43,429 nt of DNA from a virus, in IMG/VR virus record IMGVR_UViG_3300034198_012474, positions 1-43,429 of that record. One strand, given 5' to 3'. A program made the position numbers and the translations under genes. The notes beneath the pieces were generated by a model. It had not been told where the DNA came from. It made no database searches and saw nothing but the letters and a program-made list of their open reading frames with translations. Below are positions 8,616 to 16,922 of the stretch, in pieces; within the stretch, counting starts at the first letter, position 1, and every line of letters starts with the position of its first letter.

Positions 8616-11338
8616 TAGGCTTCTCCCTCTTGTGAATAATGTTTGATACTATCACCAGTTGTTTTAACAGCATCGGGATGTGGTTTTACTACGGTAGGTT
8701 TTTCTACGTTTCGACGTGGGCCAGGATTTCCAATATCGGCACTCTCTGCTTCTTTAGCTACATCAGCAGAAACTGCGGCATCGGCCGATCCAGCACTGTC
8801 TGGAGCGATGGGAACCGCCGTAGATTCAGATGGTGCAGGAGAAAACAATTCATTGGTGTAAAAAATATCGGAATGGGTTGTTCCACTTAATGAAATTTTG
8901 GTTGCGCCTATTTTTGTATTCATACCACCCTTGATATTTAAATCATTTCCTTGTAATTTAGTATTGTTTCCTTTTATTGAAAAGTCTCCACTGGCTTCTT
9001 GTTTAATATCATCTGCTTTAATAGAGATAGCGTCACCAGCTTCAGCCTTTATAGTATTTTCAGATTTAATAGATATTCCTTTACCGGATTCTATTTTATA
9101 ATCTTCTTTGGTCTTAACAGACATTTTGTCTGTTGATTCAATATTAATGCCTTTGGCTTTAATATTCATTTCGCCTTCTGCCATCATATTAAAATCACCA
9201 GTAGAATAAATGTCTATGGATTCCGCTTCAATAATAATTTTTTTAGCTTTTAATATTAGATTTTCGCCAACACGAACTTTATAATTTCCCGCAATAGCTT
9301 CTGCTCTATCGTTATGAGAAATTATCATAACCGAACCATCGGCATGTAATACCATATCCGAGGTTGATCTTACGTTATAATCTCCAACAGTTGTTTGTGT
9401 CATATCACCCATGACACCAGTAAAGCTATCATTTTCATGCACATTATACGCATTTCCAGAAACTCTAGTTACCATTGAACCACCAGGGTTCATTTCAATT
9501 TTAGTTCCAGTTTTATGTTGAAAATTTAATCTTTCTGAATCTGGAGTATTATCAAATTCAACAAGATGTCCCGTGGCCCCTGCCCATACTGTATTCATTG
9601 GGTATTGTGGTGCTCTAGCAGATGGTGGCACGCCCCATGTCCACATATCTCCTGCTGCGGGCCAAGAACCAGAGCGACTAGTTTCATCCACACCAGCAGA
9701 AACCATTCTAATATTACCGTTATGCCCCTTAGCCGCTTCGTGAGTAGAAGGTTTTCCTTGATAATCTGCCCCTGGAAAAGAATTAGACGGATCGTAGCCG
9801 CCCGGCATTTGGTTTCCGTTACCAGTTACCCCATTTCTATAAGTTGGAGTAAAATTTATAGGTTGGGCTAAAAATGGTTGAGAATTCATTTGAGAATTGT
9901 TATAATCTCTTCCAACGGGAATATCAAATCTTCCTTCAGGCGCATTTGTAAAAGCGCTTCCTGTGTCATGCACTACCACAGGAACATTTGATAAGGTCTT
10001 AATATTTCCGCTAGCATCTCTATATGTTAAATTTGGAATAGTATATGCGTTTCCATAAAACGCTGGATTTCCAGCAACAGTAACATAACTTGATCTACCA
10101 TTAGCATAATCATCTACAGTGCGCACGATGGCTTGTCCATCTGGCCCCGCGACAGAAGACTTATATCCTCCTTCCATACCTTTAATATTACTACTTGGAT
10201 TTTGAGGAGAATATGCAGTAGCTCTTCCAGAAACATTGTCTCTAGCTGTATTTGTTTCGGTAGAAGATGCTGTTCCAGAGCTAGTTTCTGTTCCAGTTCC
10301 GGTTCCCCCACCAGTATTAGCACTCGCGGTTCCTGAACTCGTTTCGGGCTGAACCTGAACATCGGAAAGGCCCGGTTTGCCTTGATACCATCCGGCAGAT
10401 TTTAACCATCCGACAAATTGTGCGCTCGCCGCTCCATTCCAGCATCTTCCGGTGCCAGTGTCTATATGAATAAACGAATCATATAATCCAAATCCAACAA
10501 ATCCGCATTTTACAGCAGTTTGAACAAAAGTTCTTACGTCCCCAATAGACCTAAGTGAAATATCAAATGCTCTACCATACATATGCATAGAATTTCCAGC
10601 ACCACCAATTCTAGAATTGTATTCTGGACTTCTATATGCTGAAGTTATAGATAATTTCTTTCCGAGTTTATTAGATAAATCTTCTAGTGCTTGTGCAGTT
10701 GCATAATGAATAACTAAGGAGTTCTTTCCATCTTTACAAGCTAATCCTTGGTTTCCGCTTGCAGGAATTGGTTTATATATTTTTAGAGGCCAATTATCTT
10801 TATTTTGATTGGTCAAATATGCAGGATTATTTCGCATGACCGCTTCGCTCATGGGAGGACTATTAGGCAGTTTTCCAATAGGAGCATTTACACCAGAGCC
10901 AGCGGAAGAACCTTGTCCATGATAAGGACCATCAACTTCCGCCCCAGAATATAAGCTAGCATTATTTACATATCCGGCACCAGAATTACCAATATTATCA
11001 GGACTATTTGGTTTGTGAATACCAGGGATTGTTCCTAAGATATAAGGATGTTGTGCAAATTTACCGTCCGCAAAAAATCCAATAACCCATGAACCTTGTT
11101 GAAGGCCATTAGGACTCCATCCCACTCCACCAACGGAAGCGGAATTAGAAGGTTGAATTGAAACTGCCCATGGTAAATCTTTAGTTGGAATTTCACTTTT
11201 ATTATCAGTGTGATAACCGAACCATCTCACTTTAGCTCTTCCTAAAGTATATGGATCACTGATATCTTCAACAACACCGAAAACAGGAAATATAACTTGT
11301 CCTTTTCCAAGAAAATCAATTAATTCTTTATCAATCAT
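8615..11338 (-). CDS. 5: gp5-like central spike with M15 peptidase and double-psi-barrel domains
   Basis: The 907-residue protein is a gp5 homologue with different enzymes. Residues about 15-105 form the OB-fold ('VFGVVEDISDPYTLGRAKVR', 'LPWAVSIQP', 'GSWVIGFFADG'). Residues 200-300 are a peptidase M15 domain: 'SAYRSPEYN', then S250-M-H252-M-Y-G-R-A-F-D259, then H291-I-D293, the full zinc-ligand set. After a Gly/Ser/Thr-rich linker, residues 370-490 resemble an RlpA/3D double-psi beta-barrel ('VVVHDTGSAF' with D458, 'RFDIPVG' with D472), the fold of some lytic transglycosylases. Residues 600-820 form a repetitive beta-helix like the gp5 C-terminal needle ('IEAESIDIYSTG', 'IKAKGINIES'). An Ala/Ser/Asp-rich tail follows. 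In T4 the trimeric spike carries a lysozyme domain instead. Adjacent to the gp27-like hub gene, as in T4-type baseplates. Confidence 0.85.
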   Translation of the reverse strand: MIDKELIDFLGKGQVIFPVFGVVEDISDPYTLGRAKVRWFGYHTDNKSEIPTKDLPWAVSIQPSNSASVGGVGWSPNGLQQGSWVIGFFADGKFAQHPYILGTIPGIHKPNSPDNIGNSGAGYVNNASLYSGAEVDGPYHGQGSSAGSGVNAPIGKLPNSPPMSEAVMRNNPAYLTNQNKDNWPLKIYKPIPASGNQGLACKDGKNSLVIHYATAQALEDLSNKLGKKLSITSAYRSPEYNSRIGGAGNSMHMYGRAFDISLRSIGDVRTFVQTAVKCGFVGFGLYDSFIHIDTGTGRCWNGAASAQFVGWLKSAGWYQGKPGLSDVQVQPETSSGTASANTGGGTGTGTETSSGTASSTETNTARDNVSGRATAYSPQNPSSNIKGMEGGYKSSVAGPDGQAIVRTVDDYANGRSSYVTVAGNPAFYGNAYTIPNLTYRDASGNIKTLSNVPVVVHDTGSAFTNAPEGRFDIPVGRDYNNSQMNSQPFLAQPINFTPTYRNGVTGNGNQMPGGYDPSNSFPGADYQGKPSTHEAAKGHNGNIRMVSAGVDETSRSGSWPAAGDMWTWGVPPSARAPQYPMNTVWAGATGHLVEFDNTPDSERLNFQHKTGTKIEMNPGGSMVTRVSGNAYNVHENDSFTGVMGDMTQTTVGDYNVRSTSDMVLHADGSVMIISHNDRAEAIAGNYKVRVGENLILKAKKIIIEAESIDIYSTGDFNMMAEGEMNIKAKGINIESTDKMSVKTKEDYKIESGKGISIKSENTIKAEAGDAISIKADDIKQEASGDFSIKGNNTKLQGNDLNIKGGMNTKIGATKISLSGTTHSDIFYTNELFSPAPSESTAVPIAPDSAGSADAAVSADVAKEAESADIGNPGPRRNVEKPTVVKPHPDAVKTTGDSIKHYSQEGEA

Positions 11339-11340
11339 AT

Positions 11341-12702
11341 TTAAATAGTACCTTCTGTATTTTTAGGCCCCGTATCTTTATTAAATTTTTTAGACGCTTC
11401 TTCTGGAGAACTATAAAATGTATTTTTCATACATTGCATTATTGTAGTGTATCCAATACCATTTGGATTAAACATGTGACGTATTCCCACAACTAAGTAA
11501 TTGCCTGCCACATATTGATTTACTTCTTGTTTGGTCTCATCAAAAGCGCTGTATTCAGGATACAAAATAGAAATAACATCACCAACTCTACGAGTAGGAT
11601 CGCCAGGAATAGAAACTTCAGTAACAACATATTCTAGCATAGCTAAAGACGCTGCAAGATAATGTAAATACTCATGTTTTTCATCTTTAATTTCTAACTC
11701 TCCAAAATCACTTAGTATATATCTCTGGTGAGAACCACCTTTTAATTTACCTAAATCGCCATTCATATATGCAAATTTTGTTTTCAAACCATTATCAGTG
11801 TCTAGACGATGAAATTTATTATAATCTTCAAGATAATTATAATGTTTACTTTCAAATCTTTGATATATAGGGTTCACACAATGTAAAGTTACGTCAAAAA
11901 CTCCTCGTTGTAGATTGTCTTCCAAATTGAATATTTGAGGTATACTATATGAATTTATTAGCATCCATTCTAAAGGTTTTCCACTTTTAGGTTTTATTCT
12001 TTCTTTTAATAAATCAATATTTAAATTTTTGGGCATTATAAGATAAGTGTCCATCGGTTTTTTGTTAATAACATTTTCCAATGGCGAGAACCAGAACCCA
12101 TCTGCATTAGAATAGAATACATAATTAGATACTTCAGAATCGACAGATTTAGCCTCTCTACACAAAAAATTCATAGCTTGTGAAGGTTTCATGTTAGGAA
12201 TTACAATAGTTTTTTGTGTTGTAGTATTTGCTACCCGTAAAGGTGTTTTTATTTTTAAAAATTTATTGAATAATTCTGTTGCCATTTGCGATACTGGCAT
12301 ATTAGAATATGAAGTAATAACATTTTGTGTTAAGTCATTAAAATATTCAGGATCAGCGGCCCGAATGATATAGTTTACTCTTCTAGGACTAGTTGAAGGA
12401 GTAATCTTTTGAATTGACATAATTCTAAAGGTTCTTTCAATGGGTTCATCTCGGAACCCTTCAAGATCAACTGTAAAATTAACGTATATAAATTCTTCGC
12501 CAGTCATTCCTAGACGAGTGAAAACCGAACTTGCGTCGTTAACAAGAAAATCTGCTGTCATAAAAGGCTGATTTAAATGTTCGTATACGTTTACTTCTTC
12601 AATAATATTGGCAATATTAATCGGTTCCACTTTACTAGAAAATGGAGATATTAATGTAATTGCTTTAATAGTAATACTGCCAGGAGAGATTATACTATCC
12701 AT
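11341..12702 (-). CDS. 27: Baseplate hub protein, gp27-like
   Basis: The 453-residue protein has the features of gp27-type hubs in exo-T-even phages: an N-terminal tube-like domain ('IANIIEEVNVYEHLNQPFMT', 'ADFLVNDASSVFTRLGMTGE'), a middle domain with 'MPVSQMATELFNKFL', and a C-terminal barrel with 'RVGDVISILYPEYS' and 'GNYLVVGIRHMF'. In T4, gp27 trimers form the hub that carries gp5 and adapts threefold to sixfold symmetry. It lies directly upstream of the gp5 spike gene, separated by two bases, which supports the assignment. The ATG overlaps the end of gp53. Confidence 0.72.
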   Translation of the reverse strand: MDSIISPGSITIKAITLISPFSSKVEPINIANIIEEVNVYEHLNQPFMTADFLVNDASSVFTRLGMTGEEFIYVNFTVDLEGFRDEPIERTFRIMSIQKITPSTSPRRVNYIIRAADPEYFNDLTQNVITSYSNMPVSQMATELFNKFLKIKTPLRVANTTTQKTIVIPNMKPSQAMNFLCREAKSVDSEVSNYVFYSNADGFWFSPLENVINKKPMDTYLIMPKNLNIDLLKERIKPKSGKPLEWMLINSYSIPQIFNLEDNLQRGVFDVTLHCVNPIYQRFESKHYNYLEDYNKFHRLDTDNGLKTKFAYMNGDLGKLKGGSHQRYILSDFGELEIKDEKHEYLHYLAASLAMLEYVVTEVSIPGDPTRRVGDVISILYPEYSAFDETKQEVNQYVAGNYLVVGIRHMFNPNGIGYTTIMQCMKNTFYSSPEEASKKFNKDTGPKNTEGTI

Positions 12703-13264
12703 TGTTAAAAATTATAGCTTTCTCTTGTAAGATTTGAGGTATAAAAATACTATCCAAAATTTGAATTTTTCTTTTACTTTCATTTAGATTTAATTCATAA
12801 TCATAGTTGTATACAATTCTTCGTTCTGAAAAATCCAAAGTATTGAACATGTCTTCGTCCACAATTAATGATTTTTCTTCTATGATAGTTCCATCATATA
12901 AACGTTCTTTTTGTTGAATTATATATTCGTAATGGTGGATTTGTTGAGTAGATGCTTCCATGCTGCCATATTTATACTCTAAAAATGAGTTAAACTGATC
13001 GTATGATAGCGGCCATTGGTAGTATGGATTATGTATTTGATTGAACATCATTATTATCCAATGATAGTCCATAGTATCGTACATTTTAAATGATACGATT
13101 TCAGGCGTCTCGCCGTCTTCAATAAAGTATGGATAGTAGACTAAACTCTGCTTTAGAACAGTTTCCAATGGAGCAAATCTATTGAAAATATTTGTAACTA
13201 AATTAGTATCTTTAGATTTATCCATAGAATAATTTATTTGTGGGAAATTGTTAAAATAAATCAT
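12695..13264 (-). CDS. 53: Baseplate wedge protein gp53
   Basis: The 189-residue protein matches gp53: 'MIYFNNFPQINYSM' at the N-terminus, 'YYPYFIEDGETPEIVSFKMY', 'DTMDYHWIIMMFNQIHNPYY', 'QWPLSYDQFNSFLEYKYGS'. T4 gp53 (196 residues) joins wedges at the periphery of the inner baseplate; its N-terminal part has a LysM-like fold. A second ATG lies three codons upstream, but AGGA is 9 bases before the chosen ATG and directly abuts the upstream one. The chosen ATG also overlaps the stop of the preceding gene (ATGA), so it is preferred. Confidence 0.9.
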   Translation of the reverse strand: MIYFNNFPQINYSMDKSKDTNLVTNIFNRFAPLETVLKQSLVYYPYFIEDGETPEIVSFKMYDTMDYHWIIMMFNQIHNPYYQWPLSYDQFNSFLEYKYGSMEASTQQIHHYEYIIQQKERLYDGTIIEEKSLIVDEDMFNTLDFSERRIVYNYDYELNLNESKRKIQILDSIFIPQILQEKAIIFNNG

Positions 13265-14259
13265 GAAAACCATTCCTGTGTGATAACTTCATTTTCGCAA
13301 ATTTCAAACCCCATGGTTATAAATGAAGGAATTTTAGAGCTATTGGCATCAAAATAGATCGGAACCCCACCAGCATGGTATTGCATAGATAAATTTTTAA
13401 TAATACACATTTTAAATTTAAACAATCCGCTTGCATCAGAAAATTCAGGTTTATACATAAATGGATAGTCGAATAAATAATTTCCGAATACCGCATTAAA
13501 ACTAGGATGCATTCCTTTAGCTAATGTAGTTTCTATTTCTTTAAGAGTTATAGCTTCCTGTAAGGACTTTGGAAAGAATGTATAATCAAATCTAAAGCTT
13601 CTTAGATCAGGCCCTTCATATAAAGTTGCAATAAAAGGATTTCTAGCAACGCCTCCTAAACCAAAGGCAGTTTGTCCTAGTCTACTACTAGTTATAGCAT
13701 CTCCTACGCCAGCTAATGCTAAATCAGCAGCGTCAGAACCAAGCATTGATGCTATGCTGTCAGCAGCATCCCATACACTGGCATTTTTATTTTGTTTGAA
13801 TTGATCTAAAGCAGAATTTAAATTTCCGTTGAAAGAATTTGTATTTAAAACTGCATTACCAAATGCGCCCAATTCTGTTGTAGCCCAATTAGCATTGTAG
13901 TTGTTATTTAAACTAGGTGGCATAGGAAGCTGAATAACATTTCCTGTTAACTTCCCTTTTAAAACAGCATCTTGAGTTGATCTAGTATAACGATATTCAT
14001 GTAATATAAACCACTGTCCAGATTTAGCTTCATAATCACTAGGATAGCTCATAGTCTTTCCAGTCGGAGCGGGCGGTGGTGGTGAAGATTGCCTAATAGT
14101 TATAGGTGTGGCTGTAGTTGACGTTCCATTTCCGGGCGAGTTTTGTACAGTTGAATCCCCTCCCGTTCCTCCCGGAGGAACATCGTTGTAGATTCTTATT
14201 GGTGTTGCATTTCCACTATATTGCAGCACTCTTTTTTGGGTATCTGTTTGGGAAGCCAT
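13261..14259 (-). CDS. Baseplate tail-tube junction protein, gp48/gp54-like
   Basis: The 332-residue protein has a disordered Pro/Gly/Thr/Ser-rich N-terminus (to about residue 70). It then has a segment starting 'VIQLPMPPSL', a helical middle, and a C-terminal tube-like domain with 'ARNPFIATLYEGPDLRSFRF', 'DYTFFPKSLQEA', 'KGMHPSF' and 'FITMGFEICENEVIT'. This is the pattern of the gp48/gp54 family that closes the baseplate hub and starts tail tube polymerisation. T4 has two such proteins and only one is found here. The start has AGGA 6 bases upstream. The gene opens the minus-strand operon and is divergent from gp4. Confidence 0.72.
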   Translation of the reverse strand: MASQTDTQKRVLQYSGNATPIRIYNDVPPGGTGGDSTVQNSPGNGTSTTATPITIRQSSPPPPAPTGKTMSYPSDYEAKSGQWFILHEYRYTRSTQDAVLKGKLTGNVIQLPMPPSLNNNYNANWATTELGAFGNAVLNTNSFNGNLNSALDQFKQNKNASVWDAADSIASMLGSDAADLALAGVGDAITSSRLGQTAFGLGGVARNPFIATLYEGPDLRSFRFDYTFFPKSLQEAITLKEIETTLAKGMHPSFNAVFGNYLFDYPFMYKPEFSDASGLFKFKMCIIKNLSMQYHAGGVPIYFDANSSKIPSFITMGFEICENEVITQEWFS

Positions 14260-14269
14260 ATCATTCCTA

Positions 14270-14277
14270 TATAAATA
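14270..14277 (+). promoter_or_regulatory. Late promoter TATAAATA for the plus-strand morphogenesis operon
   Basis: A perfect T4-type late box TATAAATA lies in the divergent gap between gp48/54 and gp4, in the right orientation for gp4. Transcription would start near 14283-14290. This places the gp4 start downstream of about 14290 and rules out the in-frame ATG at 14118 for transcripts from this promoter. Confidence 0.65.
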
Positions 14278-14312
14278 AATTTGTACAACTATTTATCAAG
14301 GAATTACACAAA

Positions 14313-14792
14313 ATTTCTAATGACATAACACCATCTTCGAAGCCCATACGACGAAAAAAAACTAGATTTAATCAAGGTATATTTACACCTAAAAATCCAG
14401 AAAAGTATGCAGGTGATCCAACAAAGATTATCCATCGATCTGGATTGGAAAAGAGATTCTTTAAACTTTTTGATGAAAGAAAAGGAATAGTTAAATGGGC
14501 TTCAGAAGAAATGTATATCCCATATGTTTCACCAGTAGATGGAAAACAACATAGATATTTTATTGATATTATTGCAAAAACTGAAAAAGGAAAACTGATT
14601 TTTATTGAAATAAAGCCAAAGACACAGTGTGCGCCGCCCAAACAGAAAAAACGAAATACACAGAGATATATTCAGGAACTCGTGACTTGGCAAGTTAATG
14701 AAGCAAAATGGAAAGCAGCACAAGAATTTGCTCATAAAAAAGGTGGGGAATTTTTAGTGTTAACAGAAGAACATTTGAAGAATTGGAATTAA
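14313..14792 (+). CDS. 4: Head completion protein gp4, probable ATT start
   Basis: The conserved part resembles gp4: 'QGIFTPKNPEKYAGDPTKII', 'HRSGLEKRFFKLFD', 'WASEEMYIPYVSPVDGKQHR', 'YFIDIIAK', 'FIEIKPK' and 'RYIQELVTWQVNEAKW'. The D-x-E-I-K arrangement recalls endonuclease folds. gp4 acts with gp2 in completing and sealing packaged heads. No ATG, GTG or TTG exists in frame between the divergent late promoter and the conserved domain. The only in-frame ATG (14118) lies deep inside the divergent gene and upstream of the promoter. ATT at 14313 follows AAGGA (14298-14302) and gives a protein of 159 residues, near the usual length. The start is inferred; the family call is strong. Confidence 0.8.
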   Translation: MSNDITPSSKPIRRKKTRFNQGIFTPKNPEKYAGDPTKIIHRSGLEKRFFKLFDERKGIVKWASEEMYIPYVSPVDGKQHRYFIDIIAKTEKGKLIFIEIKPKTQCAPPKQKKRNTQRYIQELVTWQVNEAKWKAAQEFAHKKGGEFLVLTEEHLKNWN

Positions 14793-14797
14793 TAATA

Positions 14798-15397
14798 ATG
14801 GCAGCATATACGTTTCAAGAAATTGTATCAGGAGCAACAAAAAGTGGAGTTTTCCAAACTAAGACCAGACAGTCTTTAGATTGGTTTGCCGCATACGCAC
14901 GAAACTTTAAAATAGGTGGGGGTGATTTAATGCGTGGAGAGAAAGAAAATCTCCAAAATTCATTACCTCCAGTAGGCTCTTTATGTATGTTTTTTTATGA
15001 CGCAAAGACAAAAGATAAGCTTCCATATTGGGATAGATTTCCATGTATTTTTGTTATTGAAAGATACAAAGACGGTTCATGGCTAGGTATCAATTTACAT
15101 TATCTTAACTATGTAGCTAGAGCAAAACTTATGGATGCGTTATATAATAATAGCACTGCTAAAAATCTTACAAGTCAAAAAAAATTGGCTATCAATTATT
15201 CAATTCTTAAAAATTCGACTAAATACACTTGGTTCAAACCGTGTGTAAAAAGATATTTGCCGGGGCACATTAAATCCAGATTTTTAAAAATACCTCCTGA
15301 AAATTGGAACTTGGCAGTAATGTTACCTTTACAAAACTTCGAAAAGGCATCATCTGTCAAAGTTTGGTCCGATTCTCAAAAACATTATATTGGATAA
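14798..15397 (+). CDS. 2: Probable DNA end protector protein, gp2-like
   Basis: The 199-residue protein carries a block known from proteins annotated gp2 in exo-T-even phages: 'LCMFFYDAKTKDKLPYWDRF', 'PCIFVIERYKDGSWLGINLH', 'YLNYVARAKLMDALY', 'WFKPCVKRYLPGHIKSRFLK' and 'VWSDSQK'. In T4, gp2 binds the ends of packaged DNA, protects them from RecBCD and is needed with gp4 for head completion. T4 has genes 2, 50/4 and 53 together, and the same neighbours occur here. An in-frame TTG at 14783 lies inside gp4; the ATG at 14798 six bases after gp4 is chosen. Assignment by remembered similarity and gene order. Confidence 0.6.
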   Translation: MAAYTFQEIVSGATKSGVFQTKTRQSLDWFAAYARNFKIGGGDLMRGEKENLQNSLPPVGSLCMFFYDAKTKDKLPYWDRFPCIFVIERYKDGSWLGINLHYLNYVARAKLMDALYNNSTAKNLTSQKKLAINYSILKNSTKYTWFKPCVKRYLPGHIKSRFLKIPPENWNLAVMLPLQNFEKASSVKVWSDSQKHYIG

Positions 15398-15400
15398 TAT

Positions 15401-15967
15401 ATGCCATTCTCTATTGACGAATTTTCTTCTAACTTAAATCTTGGCGGTGTTGCTAAACCTTCTAATTTCCAAGTAATGGTTACAAAACCTACTGGAAGTG
15501 ATGTTGGATTATCAAATTTTATTACTTATAGAAGCGATTCTATTACATTTCCTACTCGACAAATTGTAAGTGAAAATATTTTTACTTATGGAATTCCATA
15601 TCCTGTAGCTTTACGATCTTTGCCAGGGGGGGATTTATTTATGTCAATTATACTATCTGAAGATTATACAGAAAAAGAATTTATAGAAACTTGGATTGAT
15701 AGTATTACTGGCAAATATAGAACACAATATCAAAATGGCACAATGTCTTCAACTATGTATGACATACAATTTCCATCATCATATTATGGACAATTGGAAA
15801 TTGTAAACTTTGATACAAATGGGAACGCTACTTATGGAACTAAAGTTTTAAATGCATTTCCTTATCAAATGCAAATTACTGATTTGGATTGGAGTTCAGA
15901 ACAGATTTCTAGAATGAATGTTTTATTTCATTTTGAAACTTATTTTAATGTTAAACAAGGATACTAA
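15401..15967 (+). CDS. 19: Tail tube protein gp19
   Basis: The 188-residue protein has the gp19 pattern: 'KPSNFQVMVTKP', a strand region with 'ITYRSDSITFPTRQI', 'FTYGIPYPVALRSLPGGDLF', an aromatic segment 'EFIETWIDSITG', 'VLNAFPYQMQITDLDWSSEQ' and 'RMNVLFHFETYF'. T4 gp19 (163 residues) stacks as hexamers to make the inner tube. A second role as a tube-initiator paralogue such as gp54 cannot be excluded. It lies between gp2 and gp26 in the late operon and starts four bases after gp2 ends. Confidence 0.78.
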   Translation: MPFSIDEFSSNLNLGGVAKPSNFQVMVTKPTGSDVGLSNFITYRSDSITFPTRQIVSENIFTYGIPYPVALRSLPGGDLFMSIILSEDYTEKEFIETWIDSITGKYRTQYQNGTMSSTMYDIQFPSSYYGQLEIVNFDTNGNATYGTKVLNAFPYQMQITDLDWSSEQISRMNVLFHFETYFNVKQGY

Positions 15968-15969
15968 TT

Positions 15970-16707
15970 ATGAATAAATTACCGAAAATCGTTACTCCAG
16001 AATATAGTCTTGTTCTTCCAATTCTAAAAAAAGAAATTAAATATAGACCCTTTCTTGTTAAAGAAGAAAAAGTTTTATTGACAGCTTTAGAATCTTTTAA
16101 TCAAAAATCTGAAACCGAAGATTTATCTAATGCAATTATGCAAGTTGTAAATAATTGTATTGTCAGTCAAAACATTGACATAGAGAAATTAGCTAATTTG
16201 GATATCGAATATTTATTTTTAAATATTCGAAAGGTATCTGTTGGAGAAACTGTAAATGTTATAGTTACACATTCTTGTGGAAATGGAATTGGACATGAAA
16301 ACAAGATAGTTGTCAATTTAAACGATACTAAGGTAGTAATTCCAGAAGGGCATTCTCCAATTATTATGTTGGATGACACTATAGGTGTTAAGATGAAATA
16401 TCCTTCATTAAAGGAATCTATGAAAGTTGTCGGTAAGAAAAATAAATCTAAAGTAGATATGATGTATGAAACTATTGCAACCAATATTGATATTGTTGTA
16501 AATGGTGACGATATGATTGATATTTCTGATGTTTCTGTAGAAGAGTTAAAACAGTGGCTCGAAACATTTCCAACAAATGTCATGGAAAAAATTTATACAT
16601 TCTTTGAAACTTTACCACATTTACAGACCAAGATTAATTATACATGTTCGGGGTGCGGCCAAGCAGCGGAGGTGGAAGTTAACGGTACCTCTGATTTTTT
16701 TATCTAA
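15970..16707 (+). CDS. 26: Baseplate hub assembly protein gp26-like, with -1 slippery site at its 3' end
   Basis: The 245-residue protein resembles gp26-type proteins of T4-like phages: 'LPKIVTPEYSLVLPILKKEI', 'YRPFLVKEEKVLLTALES', and a C-terminal helix region before 'HLQTKINYTCSGCGQAAEV'. The paired Cys (CSGC) and an earlier 'HSCGNGIGH' could bind zinc. T4 gp26 (208 residues) takes part in hub assembly. Its penultimate codons read GAT TTT TTT ATC TAA. The heptamer T-TTT-TTT at 16695-16701 is a classic -1 slippery site, and the -1 frame is open from there into the next gene. A minor frameshifted product, as in lambda G/GT tail chaperones, is therefore likely. AAGGA is a good ribosome binding site. 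Confidence 0.75.
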   Translation: MNKLPKIVTPEYSLVLPILKKEIKYRPFLVKEEKVLLTALESFNQKSETEDLSNAIMQVVNNCIVSQNIDIEKLANLDIEYLFLNIRKVSVGETVNVIVTHSCGNGIGHENKIVVNLNDTKVVIPEGHSPIIMLDDTIGVKMKYPSLKESMKVVGKKNKSKVDMMYETIATNIDIVVNGDDMIDISDVSVEELKQWLETFPTNVMEKIYTFFETLPHLQTKINYTCSGCGQAAEVEVNGTSDFFI

Positions 16708-16727
16708 TTCTTAGTCATGATTCGTTG

Positions 16728-16922
16728 ATGAGTTTTTATAAAACAAACTTCAATATGAAAGAGGATTGGGGTTATTCTTATTCAGAGATTAATGACATGA
16801 TGCCGTACGAACGGGAGTTGGAATTACTTTTTATAATGCAAAGAATAGAAGAACAAAATAAGACTAATGCAATAGATGGTCCGCCATCATTGCCAACTAA
16901 AGCAGAATTTAATAATGAATGA
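16728..16922 (+). CDS. Small tail assembly chaperone extension (T-like), likely made as a -1 fusion to gp26
   Basis: The 64-residue reading frame encodes 'WGYSYSEINDMMPYERELEL' and 'FIMQRIEEQ', the W-(x)n-P-x-E-R-E pattern of short proteins that follow gp26 in T4-like phages and the T part of tail chaperone pairs. It is in the -1 frame relative to gp26, and that frame is open continuously from 16695, just at the T7 slippery run. No convincing Shine-Dalgarno precedes the ATG. The most likely product is a gp26 fusion of about 318 residues; independent translation from the ATG remains possible. Its last codons overlap the next gene's start. Confidence 0.65.
   Translation: MSFYKTNFNMKEDWGYSYSEINDMMPYERELELLFIMQRIEEQNKTNAIDGPPSLPTKAEFNNE

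Noticed and set aside
8639-8890. Plus-strand frames opposite the spike gene
   Set aside because: No Shine-Dalgarno or promoter; they are shadows of the Ala/Ser-rich C-terminal part of gp5.
14118-14312. In-frame ATG at 14118 as the start of gp4
   Set aside because: It lies inside the divergent gp48/54 gene and upstream of the TATAAATA promoter; the encoded extension is not similar to gp4.
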